64,000 nt of DNA from NCBI GenBank assembly GCA_021151835.1, contig JAGKWO010000008.1, positions 62,001 to 126,000 on the forward strand, read 5' to 3'. Both the position numbers and the translations under genes were made by a program. Origin of the DNA: Gammaproteobacteria bacterium (GTDB lineage: Bacteria; Pseudomonadota; Gammaproteobacteria; Pseudomonadales; Cellvibrionaceae). Below, in pieces: positions 57,028 to 64,000 of this stretch (positions within the stretch are counted from its first letter, which is position 1; the number at the start of each line of letters is the position of its first letter). The notes under the pieces are model-generated. The model saw only the letters and a program-made list of their open reading frames with translations. It searched no databases and was not told where the DNA came from.

Positions 57028-59217
57028 ATGACCACGGGCGAACACATGTCTGGCTTATTTAATTTCGATTTCGGTAAATACCGCGGCATCCTCATTTCTG
57101 TTGCATTATTTTTATTGCTTGATGCTTCCGTATTAATTTTCAATTTTTATGTTTCCTACGAGATCGCCGACGATGCAGTCGGTGTAAACCTCGCCGGCCG
57201 CCAGCGTATGTTATCGCAACGAATGGCCAAAACATTGTTGGTGTTGGATGCATCCAGGGACGACCCGGTTGCGTTTAAAAAAGCTTTTGATGAATTGCAA
57301 TTGAGCAAAGGGCTATTTGATGAAACCCTGAATGGTTTTATCAACGGCGGCCAGGTGCGCGGTGCGGGAAAAGATATGGCGCAACTGGAGCCGGTAACCA
57401 ATCGGCTCGGTAGAGATTCACTGCAAAATACATTGGAATTATGGTTGCCCTACAAAAAATCCATCGACATTTTTTCTGCTTCAATCGCGCGCGGTGAGGA
57501 TTATTCCAGCCCGCTTGCCGTCGCGGTTGCATTAGCGCGCACCCACAACCTGACCATGCTTGCCGCGATGAATGATTTAACCCTAAGCCTGGAACAAGTC
57601 GCCGCCTCAAAAGCAATCCGTTTGCGTACCATACAAACCCTGGGTATCTGCCTGGCGATCATCAATTTCCTGTTCATCCTGTTTCATTTTGTGCGGCAAT
57701 TGCGCGATAGCGATAACGTTATCGAGCGCGCGCGCCGCGAAACCACGGAAATCCTTGAAACGGTTAATGAAGGTTTGTTGCTGATCGATAAACAATTAAT
57801 TATTGGCGGGCAGTATTCTGCCAAACTGGTTGACGTATTGGGTGCGCAACAGTTTGCCGGGCAATCGTTTCAGTCACTCCTGGAAAATATTGTCAGTGCC
57901 AAAGATGCAGAAACCGCGCGCGGCTTTATCGAATTATTGTTTGATCCAAAAATTAAAGAGAAATTGATTGGTGACCTTAATCCGTTAAACAGTGTAGAAG
58001 TAAATATTGCCAACCAAAGTGGCGGTTTCCTGACCAAACATTTGCAATTCAGTTTTGCACGCGCCTATCAAAAAAATGAAGACGATATCGCGGAAATTTC
58101 CCATGTGCTGGTAACGGTGCTCGATGTAAGTGAACAAGTAAAACTGGCGCGCGCATTAAATGAAAGCCGCAAACATAATGAAGCACAACTGGAAATGATC
58201 ACCAGTTTGCTGCATACGCACCCGGGATTATTGCGTGAATTTATCGCGAATAGTTTCAATTGTTTTAATCGCATCAATAATGTGTTGCGGCAACCCGCCA
58301 AAACCAGCCAGGCGGTGCGCGACAAAGCGGTAACTATTTTTCGTGAGATCCATAATTTCAAAGGTGAGGCCGCGTCGCTCAAATTGGAGTTTTTTGAAAT
58401 CGCCGCACATAAAATGGAAGACACCTTGGCGGAGTTGCGCGATAAACCGGATCTGACCGGTAATGATTACCTTGGGCTCACGGTGCAGTTGGAAAACCTG
58501 ATCAGTTACACCCAGCAAGTGGAGCACCTCACCGAAAGGCTCGGGCAGTTTGCAATTGTCAGCAGTAATAAATTCAAGGCCGCCTACACCCCGCCGCCAG
58601 CAGGTAACAAGCGTGGCCAGGCTTGGGAGCACTTGCAGGATTTTGTGCAGAACCTGGCGCTGCGCAACGGCAAGCTGGTGAAATTGGTAGCAAGTGGTTT
58701 AAGCGAAATCGAACTGGATGCGGATTACGAGCAAAAATTAAAAGAAATAATTATCCAGCTGTTACGCAATGCGGTAGTACATGGAATTGAATCGCCCACC
58801 GATCGTGAACTGAGTGAAAAAACCATGGAGGGAAGGATCGATGTTCGCCTGGCAAAAATTTCCGCCACGGAAATGGAACTAACAGTAATGGATGACGGCG
58901 CGGGCCTGGACTACGAAGCGATCCGCGCAAAAGCATTTGCGTCCGGCAAATGGCCTGACGATGAAATCGAGTCCTGGACCAACAAACATTTACTGGGATT
59001 GATTTTCCACGAAGGCTTTAGCACTGCGACGGAAATTTCCAAAGATGCCGGGCGTGGTGTAGGTATGGAAGCAGTGATGAACCATGTGCTGGCGCATCGC
59101 GGCAAAATTACTGTATCAAGCCGTCGCGGCCGCCATTGTCGCTTTGTAATTACCTTGCCAATCATCGCAACCCACTCCAACGGTCATGCTAATAACAACA
59201 GTGAAATTGCAGCATAG
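57028..59217 (+). CDS. CheA-like hybrid sensor kinase with PilJ-type N-terminal domain
   Basis: 729 residues. First membrane span about 20-42, then a periplasmic domain with GVNLAGRQRMLSQRMAKTLL, the signature of the PilJ/NarX-type helical sensor (type IV pili methyl-accepting N-domain). Second span about 205-228. A PAS-like stretch follows (TVNEGLLLIDKQLII). The Hpt segment FREIHNFKGEAASL has phospho-His442. The ATPase domain is CheA-like: LKEIIIQLLRNAVVHGIE, then MDDGAGLDYEAI and DAGRGVGMEAV. No CheW-type regulatory domain at the end. It works with the CheY- and CheX-like genes downstream. The 400-bp gap before it holds nothing clear. Confidence 0.85.
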   Translation: MTTGEHMSGLFNFDFGKYRGILISVALFLLLDASVLIFNFYVSYEIADDAVGVNLAGRQRMLSQRMAKTLLVLDASRDDPVAFKKAFDELQLSKGLFDETLNGFINGGQVRGAGKDMAQLEPVTNRLGRDSLQNTLELWLPYKKSIDIFSASIARGEDYSSPLAVAVALARTHNLTMLAAMNDLTLSLEQVAASKAIRLRTIQTLGICLAIINFLFILFHFVRQLRDSDNVIERARRETTEILETVNEGLLLIDKQLIIGGQYSAKLVDVLGAQQFAGQSFQSLLENIVSAKDAETARGFIELLFDPKIKEKLIGDLNPLNSVEVNIANQSGGFLTKHLQFSFARAYQKNEDDIAEISHVLVTVLDVSEQVKLARALNESRKHNEAQLEMITSLLHTHPGLLREFIANSFNCFNRINNVLRQPAKTSQAVRDKAVTIFREIHNFKGEAASLKLEFFEIAAHKMEDTLAELRDKPDLTGNDYLGLTVQLENLISYTQQVEHLTERLGQFAIVSSNKFKAAYTPPPAGNKRGQAWEHLQDFVQNLALRNGKLVKLVASGLSEIELDADYEQKLKEIIIQLLRNAVVHGIESPTDRELSEKTMEGRIDVRLAKISATEMELTVMDDGAGLDYEAIRAKAFASGKWPDDEIESWTNKHLLGLIFHEGFSTATEISKDAGRGVGMEAVMNHVLAHRGKITVSSRRGRHCRFVITLPIIATHSNGHANNNSEIAA

Positions 59218-59268
59218 TTGTAACCAAAAATAAATGTTTACCCTATAAGGATTTTGGAGAAATAACAC

Positions 59269-59631
59269 ATGCTCTCGCTAATGATTGTGGATGATTCCAA
59301 TATTATTCGCCGCAAAATCGAACGCTGTCATGATTCGGATAAATTTACTGTAGTTGCTTCGGCTTCCAATGGTACACAGGCCCTGCAATTGTATAAAGAA
59401 ACTCGTCCGCAAGTAGTAACCATGGATTTAACCATGCCGGAAATGGACGGCATTGCCTGTATCCAGCAATTAATGGCAATTGATTCCGGCCTGCGCATTT
59501 TAGTGATTTCTGCCCTCTCTGATAAAGCGACGGGCATTGAAGCGCTAAAAAAAGGCGCGCGCGGATTTTTATGCAAACCTTTTACGGACGAACAATTGCT
59601 GGAAGCGCTGACCGAGCTAACTGAGGATTAA
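59269..59631 (+). CDS. CheY-like single-domain response regulator
   Basis: 120 residues. Receiver domain only: acidic pair VDDS (7-10), phospho-acceptor Asp53 in VTMDLTMPEMDG, Ser/Thr in ISALSDKA, and Lys in LCKPFT. It has no output domain, so it acts by protein contact. Middle gene between the CheA-like kinase (51 bases) and the CheX-like phosphatase (8 bases). Confidence 0.93.
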   Translation: MLSLMIVDDSNIIRRKIERCHDSDKFTVVASASNGTQALQLYKETRPQVVTMDLTMPEMDGIACIQQLMAIDSGLRILVISALSDKATGIEALKKGARGFLCKPFTDEQLLEALTELTED

Positions 59632-59639
59632 TTGCCACC

Positions 59640-60089
59640 ATGTCCCAAGAAACCTTGCAAGTATTTATTGATGGGGTTGTGCGCTATTTTCATCACACGA
59701 ACGATAAGGAAGTAAAAGTAGGTACACCTTATCTAGTCGAAAATGATAATCCGGCGGCTTACGATGTGACCGGGATTATTGGCATTTCCGGCCCTTATCG
59801 CGGTTGTGTTTATTTCACCGCGCCACGTATTTTGCTTAAACATTTGTTGCTGAGTATTGGTGAACTTGATACCAGCAATGAACACATCTTTGATTTGGTC
59901 GGTGAAGTTGCCAATACTATTTCCGGCAATGCGCGTAGCCGGTTCGGCCATGAATTTATGATCTCTGTACCGGTGATGATTGAAGGCGCCCCTAACCGGA
60001 TTCATTTGCCGCACCAGATGCGCTCCTATGTGATTCCTGTTTATTGGAAGGCATATCACGCTGCAGTCGTTATTTGTCTTGAACAATAA
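59640..60089 (+). CDS. CheX-like phosphatase / chemotaxis domain protein
   Basis: 149 residues. The CheC/CheX signature E-x-x-N is in FDLVGEVANTISGNAR, within the usual fold (GIIGISGPYRGCVYFTAPRILLKHLL). CheX dephosphorylates CheY-type regulators, so it probably resets the regulator made by the gene before it. Last gene of the three-gene set. It converges on the Bcr/CflA-type gene, which ends one base later. Confidence 0.88.
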   Translation: MSQETLQVFIDGVVRYFHHTNDKEVKVGTPYLVENDNPAAYDVTGIIGISGPYRGCVYFTAPRILLKHLLLSIGELDTSNEHIFDLVGEVANTISGNARSRFGHEFMISVPVMIEGAPNRIHLPHQMRSYVIPVYWKAYHAAVVICLEQ

Positions 60090-60090
60090 T

Positions 60091-61290
60091 TCAGTGCGGC
60101 GCAGCGACATTGTTATTCGCTCGCCAATACCAGATTTGGCAAACCAATACACCGGTGACGCCAGCCAGCATCAATAATGAAAATGGCATGGCGGTACCGG
60201 TGTAAAAAAACGCGAGCAATGGGCCAGCAAACGCACCGCTACCAAAACGTAATGTTCCGGATACCGCGGTCGTAGTACCACTGTTATGCGGAAATTTCAT
60301 CAGTAGTATTGCATCGGAATTAGTGCCTATCAGGGTGAGCGAGCCCATCAGCGCCGCTACCGCAATGACGGTATAGGCAATACCCAATCCCAGGTAATTG
60401 ACGACACATAAAACGATTGCGCTGAATAGCCCGATCATTAATCCCGAGCGCAGCATACGCAAGGACCCGTGGCGTGTTACCAGCCGGCTATTAATGAAAT
60501 TGGCGAGCATCAGACACAATACATTGACTCCAAACAGCAAACTGAATACTTGTTCGCTGACACCAAAGTAGTTGATATAAAGGAATGATACGGCGGTGAT
60601 GAAACAGAAAAAGGCAAAGGAGCCAAACATCATGCTGGCGATCATCGGGCGCGCTTGCGGATTGGAGAAAACTATTTGGTAGCCACTAAAAAAATGTGCC
60701 GGTTTTTTGTGTGCATCCGTTTTTATAGGCTGGCTGATTTCCGGTAGCCACTTCCACACCAATGCAAAAATCAACACACCATAAATCGCCAGCACCATAA
60801 AAATACTGCGCCATTCACTGAACCATAAAATCCCGCTGCCGATGCCGGGTGCGAGCAAGGGGGCGAGCATCATGATCATCGACAAATAGGACATCCCCTT
60901 TGCCGTATGCTCCTGATAAAGGTGCCGTACTATGCCGGGGATTACCACGGTGGCTGCAGCTCCGCAAAACGCTTGGGTGGTGCGCAGGGTTAAAAATAAT
61001 TCGATGTTGCTGGCAAAAATTAATCCGATACTGCTGAGCGTAAATCCGCTCAAACCAAAAATAGCTAACGGACGGCGGCCCCATTTATCGGCGAGTGGCC
61101 CGAACAACAACATACCGCTGGCGTAGGCAGCCAAAAAAATACTGAGCGATTGCTGAACATTGCCAATGTGGGTACCAAGGCTAAGGGCGATATCCGGCAT
61201 GGCAGGCAGGTACATATCTACTGCGAGCGGTGTGAGCGCGATAACAGCTGCAAGTAAAACAATTAACAGTGGATGGGATTGGCGGGTCAT
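60091..61290 (-). CDS. MFS multidrug efflux transporter, Bcr/CflA type
   Basis: 399 residues from the ATG at 61290 (a TTG at 61302 is in frame). Twelve predicted spans. The first loop has ALTPLAVDMYLPAMPDIALSLG, the hallmark of the Bcr/CflA group, and the MFS motif A is GPLADKWGRRPLAI. It exports drugs such as bicyclomycin or chloramphenicol in relatives; the substrate here is unknown. Single gene. Confidence 0.92.
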   Translation of the reverse strand: MTRQSHPLLIVLLAAVIALTPLAVDMYLPAMPDIALSLGTHIGNVQQSLSIFLAAYASGMLLFGPLADKWGRRPLAIFGLSGFTLSSIGLIFASNIELFLTLRTTQAFCGAAATVVIPGIVRHLYQEHTAKGMSYLSMIMMLAPLLAPGIGSGILWFSEWRSIFMVLAIYGVLIFALVWKWLPEISQPIKTDAHKKPAHFFSGYQIVFSNPQARPMIASMMFGSFAFFCFITAVSFLYINYFGVSEQVFSLLFGVNVLCLMLANFINSRLVTRHGSLRMLRSGLMIGLFSAIVLCVVNYLGLGIAYTVIAVAALMGSLTLIGTNSDAILLMKFPHNSGTTTAVSGTLRFGSGAFAGPLLAFFYTGTAMPFSLLMLAGVTGVLVCQIWYWRANNNVAAPH

Positions 61291-61390
61291 GAACAAACTC
61301 AATAATTAACTCAGGTTATAGCCTAGACGCCGCCGAACCCATTAACGAGTGATGAAAATGAAACAGAACCAACGAATTTTTCGATAATGG

Positions 61391-61723
61391 TTATGGCGAT
61401 TTCCAACCCCAGATGATGATGGCCATACCAACAAAGGTAATTGCTGCGCCCGCATAATCGGTGTTGGAAAGTTTTATGCCATCGATAAACCTGAGCCACA
61501 ACAACGCCACAATCACATAAGCACCGCCATAAGCGGCATAGACACGACCGCTGGCAGCGGGATGCAGCGTCAGCAGCCATACAAAAATCATCAGGCTGAT
61601 TGCCGCGGGAATTAATAACCAGATGCTGCCGTCCTTGCGCAAATATAAATAAGGCAGGTAGCAACCCACAATTTCTGCAATTGCGGTCGCAAAAAACAAT
61701 CCACCAATTGCCAGGTAATTCAT
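61391..61723 (-). CDS. ynfA: UPF0060 (YnfA-like) small membrane protein
   Basis: 110 residues and four spans. Family wording throughout: FATAIAEIVGCYLPYLYLRK, then AASGRVYAAYGGAYVIVALLWL and AAITFVGMAIIIWGW. It belongs to the drug/metabolite superfamily related to small multidrug-resistance pumps; the role of the family is not settled. It follows the 61739 gene by 15 bases on the same strand and may be co-transcribed. Confidence 0.93.
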   Translation of the reverse strand: MNYLAIGGLFFATAIAEIVGCYLPYLYLRKDGSIWLLIPAAISLMIFVWLLTLHPAASGRVYAAYGGAYVIVALLWLRFIDGIKLSNTDYAGAAITFVGMAIIIWGWKSP

Positions 61724-61738
61724 AGTGCAATCCGCCGT

Positions 61739-62170
61739 TTATTCAGCGCAATTATTTTGCAATTTGCTAATCGCACCCGGATAAAGGGTTTTAAACAGTT
61801 CTACTTGTTTATCGCCCAGGTATTTTTGCGCGAACTCCCAGGGCGGCACACCGTTATTCCAATCGCAATGAACAACCGCGAGTGTCGCCAGGTTTTGTGC
61901 GACCGAAGTTTTCAGATAGGGGCGATAATTGTTTTCTGCTGCGATCCTGGCAAATTTATCCAGCTCGGCAATATAAAAATCGGCGGGTAATTTGAAACTT
62001 ACCTTGTGTACGCCTGCTTGCTCCATAATCGCTTTAACGTACATGGGTTTAAGGTTGGCTGGCGTTTCGGGCCAATTCTCCAGGTTAAACGCACTGCCTT
62101 GCGCCAATACTGTTAGCGGCATTAAAAAACAAAACAGGGACAATAGTTTTACTAAAGAACGCTGAAACAT
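61739..62170 (-). CDS. Exported protein of unknown function
   Basis: 143 residues from the ATG at 62170 (a TTG lies 9 bases before). Signal peptide to about residue 23 (TVLAQ). The mature part is helical with FYIAELDKFARIAAENNYRPYLKTSV, then VVHCDWNNGVPPWEFAQKYLG and a final Cys (NNCAE) that could pair with the first. No family recognised. It precedes ynfA on the same strand. Confidence 0.65.
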   Translation of the reverse strand: MFQRSLVKLLSLFCFLMPLTVLAQGSAFNLENWPETPANLKPMYVKAIMEQAGVHKVSFKLPADFYIAELDKFARIAAENNYRPYLKTSVAQNLATLAVVHCDWNNGVPPWEFAQKYLGDKQVELFKTLYPGAISKLQNNCAE

Positions 62171-62285
62171 AGACAACAAACTCTATTGGTTTTGGAATTG
62201 TGAAGGGATTGGCAGAAGGTTGTCGCCATTATAACCATTTGGCTGGATAATCGAGCGCCAACCCCTGTTTTACGCGAACTAGTCA

Positions 62286-62313
62286 TTGACTTTGATGGTG
62301 GCAAGTGTACACT
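62286..62313 (+). promoter_or_regulatory. Candidate sigma-70 promoter of the cold shock gene
   Basis: TTGACT (62286-62291) and TACACT (62308-62313), spaced 16 bases. Transcription would start near 62320 and leave an untranslated leader of about 140 bases, long as in cspA-type genes whose leaders fold differently in the cold. Confidence 0.55.
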
Positions 62314-62462
62314 GCTCTTCGCTTGAAAGAATGATTAATATTTATGCACATCATCGAAGTTCCAAAGTACCTCGTCCTGTTTCATAAGTAATTCCCTCAT
62401 TTTCAGCACAAACTGCCCGCTCGCGGGTTTCAATTACTTCTGTTTTAAATAGGATGATCAAC

Positions 62463-62672
62463 ATGTCCAAGACTGTTACCGGTACTGTTAAGTGGTTCAA
62501 CGAAGCTAAAGGTTTTGGTTTTATCGCTCAAGAATCTGGCCCAGATGTATTCGCACACTTCAGTGCTATCGCTGGTACCGGCTTCAAAACTCTGGCTGAA
62601 GGCCAAAAAGTGAGCTTCACTGTGACCCAAGGCCAAAAAGGCCCACAAGCTGAAAACATCACTGCTATCTAA
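62463..62672 (+). CDS. CspA-family cold shock protein
   Basis: 69 residues from the ATG at 62463 (AGGA 8 bases upstream, better placed than the ATG at 62454). The single OB-fold domain has both RNA-binding motifs: KGFGFI and DVFAHFSAI, after GTVKWFNEA. It binds single-stranded RNA or DNA as a chaperone. A long leader and a strong terminator frame it as a single gene. Which Csp paralogue it is cannot be told. Confidence 0.95.
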   Translation: MSKTVTGTVKWFNEAKGFGFIAQESGPDVFAHFSAIAGTGFKTLAEGQKVSFTVTQGQKGPQAENITAI

Positions 62673-62696
62673 TTTCTGCGGAAATTAATCCATAGC

Positions 62697-62727
62697 AAAA
62701 AGGCGAGACTAACCTCTCGCCTTTTTT
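62697..62727 (+). terminator. Intrinsic terminator of the cold shock gene
   Basis: GGCGAGA (62702-62708) and TCTCGCC (62715-62721) around CTAACC, with five A before and six T after, which also pair. A textbook rho-independent terminator. Confidence 0.92.
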
Positions 62728-62862
62728 ATTGCCTGCGATCCGGTGTTTCAAGGCACAAACCTTGATACGCACTGACAAAGGTCATCAATTATCGTTGCGC
62801 TATTGTTTTTATCCAGTGCTCGCCCAATCTTTCTGAATCTGCTGTGTATTTCAGGAAGTGTT

Positions 62863-64000
62863 ATGACCCCTCCACTCTCGCGCCGCCAGATCCTGTTTGA
62901 TTTAATTCGCCCTTACCGGGCACGGATAGGTTTTGCGCTATTGGCCCTGGTAGTTGCTGCTGCATCGGTTTTGTTAATCGGACAGGGCTTAAAGCAGGTT
63001 ATTGATAAAGGATTTGTAGCAGGCAGCCCCGAGCTGTTGAATTACGCCTTGCTGGGATTGCTCGTGGTGATCCTGGTGATGTCGCTTGCAACCTACGCCC
63101 GTTTTTACCTGGTGTCCTGGTTGGGGGAGCGTATCACTGCCGATCTGCGCCGCCGCGTGTTTTCGCATTTGCTCACACTCTCGCCTGCATTTTTCGAACA
63201 GAATCGCACGGGCGATGTGCTATCGCGTTTAACCAACGATACCACGCAATTGGAGACGGTGATCGGCTCCAGCGTCTCAATGGCGTTACGCAATGCGTTG
63301 CTGTTACTGGGTGGTTTGGTGATGCTGGCGATTACCAGTTTGAAACTGACGCTACTCGTCATGCTGGCGATTCCGTTTGTACTGGTGCCGATTATTGCGT
63401 TTGGTCGCCGTGTGCGTCGCCTTGCGCGGGCGAGCCAGGACTCGGTGGCGAATGTTGGCGCTTACACCGATGAGGTTATCCACGAAATCCGCACGGTGCA
63501 GGCCTATGGCCACGAAGCGGCGTCTGCGCGTGAATTTAACCAGCGTGTTGAATCCACTTTTGCAACGGGAATCCAGCGGGTACGCCAGCGTGCATTGTTG
63601 GTTGCGGCAGTTATTACCCTGGTATTCAGTGCAGTGGCTTTGATTTTATGGGTCGGCGGCCACGATGTATTGAGTGGTGAAATTACGGGTGGGGAATTAT
63701 CCGCTTTTATTTTTTACGCCGTCATTGTTGCCAGTGCGATGGGTACGATTTCGGAAGTGATTGGCGATGTCCAGCGCGCAGCGGGTGCTACCGAGCGATT
63801 GGTGGAATTATTGGTAACGCCCTCGGGCTTACCCCAGGTCGACCACCCGACAGCATTACCCTCGCCGGCAGTGGGAGCATTGAGTATGCACGATATTGTG
63901 TTTGCCTATCCCGCGCGCCCGGATACACCGGTATTTGAACAATTTAATTTGCACATTAATGCCGGTGAAAAAGTCGCTTTGGTCGGTCCATCGGGCGCTG
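62863..64000 (+). CDS. ABC exporter, N-terminal part (cut by window end)
   Basis: The frame is open from the ATG at 62863 (AGGAAG upstream) to the last base, 379 codons. The front is a six-span exporter domain: RARIGFALLALVVAAASVLL, then FEQNRTGDVLSRLTNDTTQLE and DEVIHEIRTVQAYGHE, like the MsbA/LmrA group. The ATPase domain has just begun (MHDIVFAYPARPDTPVFEQF) and breaks off in Walker A (VALVGPSGA). Substrate unknown. A different subgroup from the ATM1-type exporter at 54416. Confidence 0.9.
   Translation, partial: MTPPLSRRQILFDLIRPYRARIGFALLALVVAAASVLLIGQGLKQVIDKGFVAGSPELLNYALLGLLVVILVMSLATYARFYLVSWLGERITADLRRRVFSHLLTLSPAFFEQNRTGDVLSRLTNDTTQLETVIGSSVSMALRNALLLLGGLVMLAITSLKLTLLVMLAIPFVLVPIIAFGRRVRRLARASQDSVANVGAYTDEVIHEIRTVQAYGHEAASAREFNQRVESTFATGIQRVRQRALLVAAVITLVFSAVALILWVGGHDVLSGEITGGELSAFIFYAVIVASAMGTISEVIGDVQRAAGATERLVELLVTPSGLPQVDHPTALPSPAVGALSMHDIVFAYPARPDTPVFEQFNLHINAGEKVALVGPSGA

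Noticed and set aside
60815..61084. Minus-strand frame inside the Bcr/CflA-type transporter gene
   Set aside because: Out-of-frame shadow of a gene with intact transporter motifs.
1..64000. CRISPR array, tRNA or rRNA genes, transposase or integrase genes
   Set aside because: None found: no regularly spaced repeats with unique spacers, no tRNA-like cloverleaf noticed, and no transposase or integrase motifs in any frame read.

Overview
The window looks like chromosomal DNA of a gammaproteobacterium of the Cellvibrio type. This is an inference from content: the C-terminal end of a secreted protein with a family 2 cellulose-binding module, several TonB-dependent receptors, a flavin-dependent tryptophan-halogenase-like protein with a distant DUF6445-like partner, secreted S9 peptidase and esterase genes, a PEP-CTERM protein, and a RIO kinase. 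No rRNA, tRNA, CRISPR array or transposase gene was seen.

Layout. 0-5.5 kb: CBM2 tail, a Fur-box siderophore receptor, ogt, a HAD phosphatase/VOC pair and a LysR regulator. 5.6-11.2 kb: two tandem paralogous TonB-dependent receptors. 11.2-18 kb: an AAA/DUF4143 ATPase behind three evenly spaced palindromes, small XRE regulators, small unknown genes, a nucleotidyltransferase, a lipoprotein, a secreted beta-rich protein and the RNA 2'-phosphotransferase kptA. 18-32.5 kb: an AT-rich accessory region. It holds small unknown genes (three look like one diverged family), a class IV-like histone deacetylase, a candidate PD-(D/E)xK nuclease next to a small XRE gene, a complete EcoRII-type restriction system (EcoRII-like endonuclease, Dcm-like methylase, Vsr), a second C5 methylase overlapping a QxK-type nuclease gene, and a DinD-like gene. 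Several long perfect hairpins are scattered in it. 32.5-64 kb: core-like genes, mostly in regulator/target pairs. These include Rrf2 with a thioredoxin-reductase-like enzyme, ArsR with an AHSA1/SRPBCC protein, recQ, tryptophan halogenase, LysR/SDR, two glycosyltransferases, an S9 peptidase, a PepSY-PepSY-response regulator-kinase operon, a RIO kinase, an ATM1-type ABC exporter, a CheA-like/CheY/CheX three-gene signalling set, a Bcr/CflA-type exporter, a UPF0060 protein, a CspA-type cold shock gene, and the start of another ABC exporter cut by the window end.

The most unusual parts are three: the 18-32 kb island, with two restriction-modification systems plus a third nuclease candidate and repeated small gene families; the three 22-bp palindromes spaced exactly 32 bp apart before the ATPase gene; and a recurring GAAG-N5-CTTC palindrome in front of small accessory genes. 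Functions are assigned by reading motifs by eye; no database search was run.
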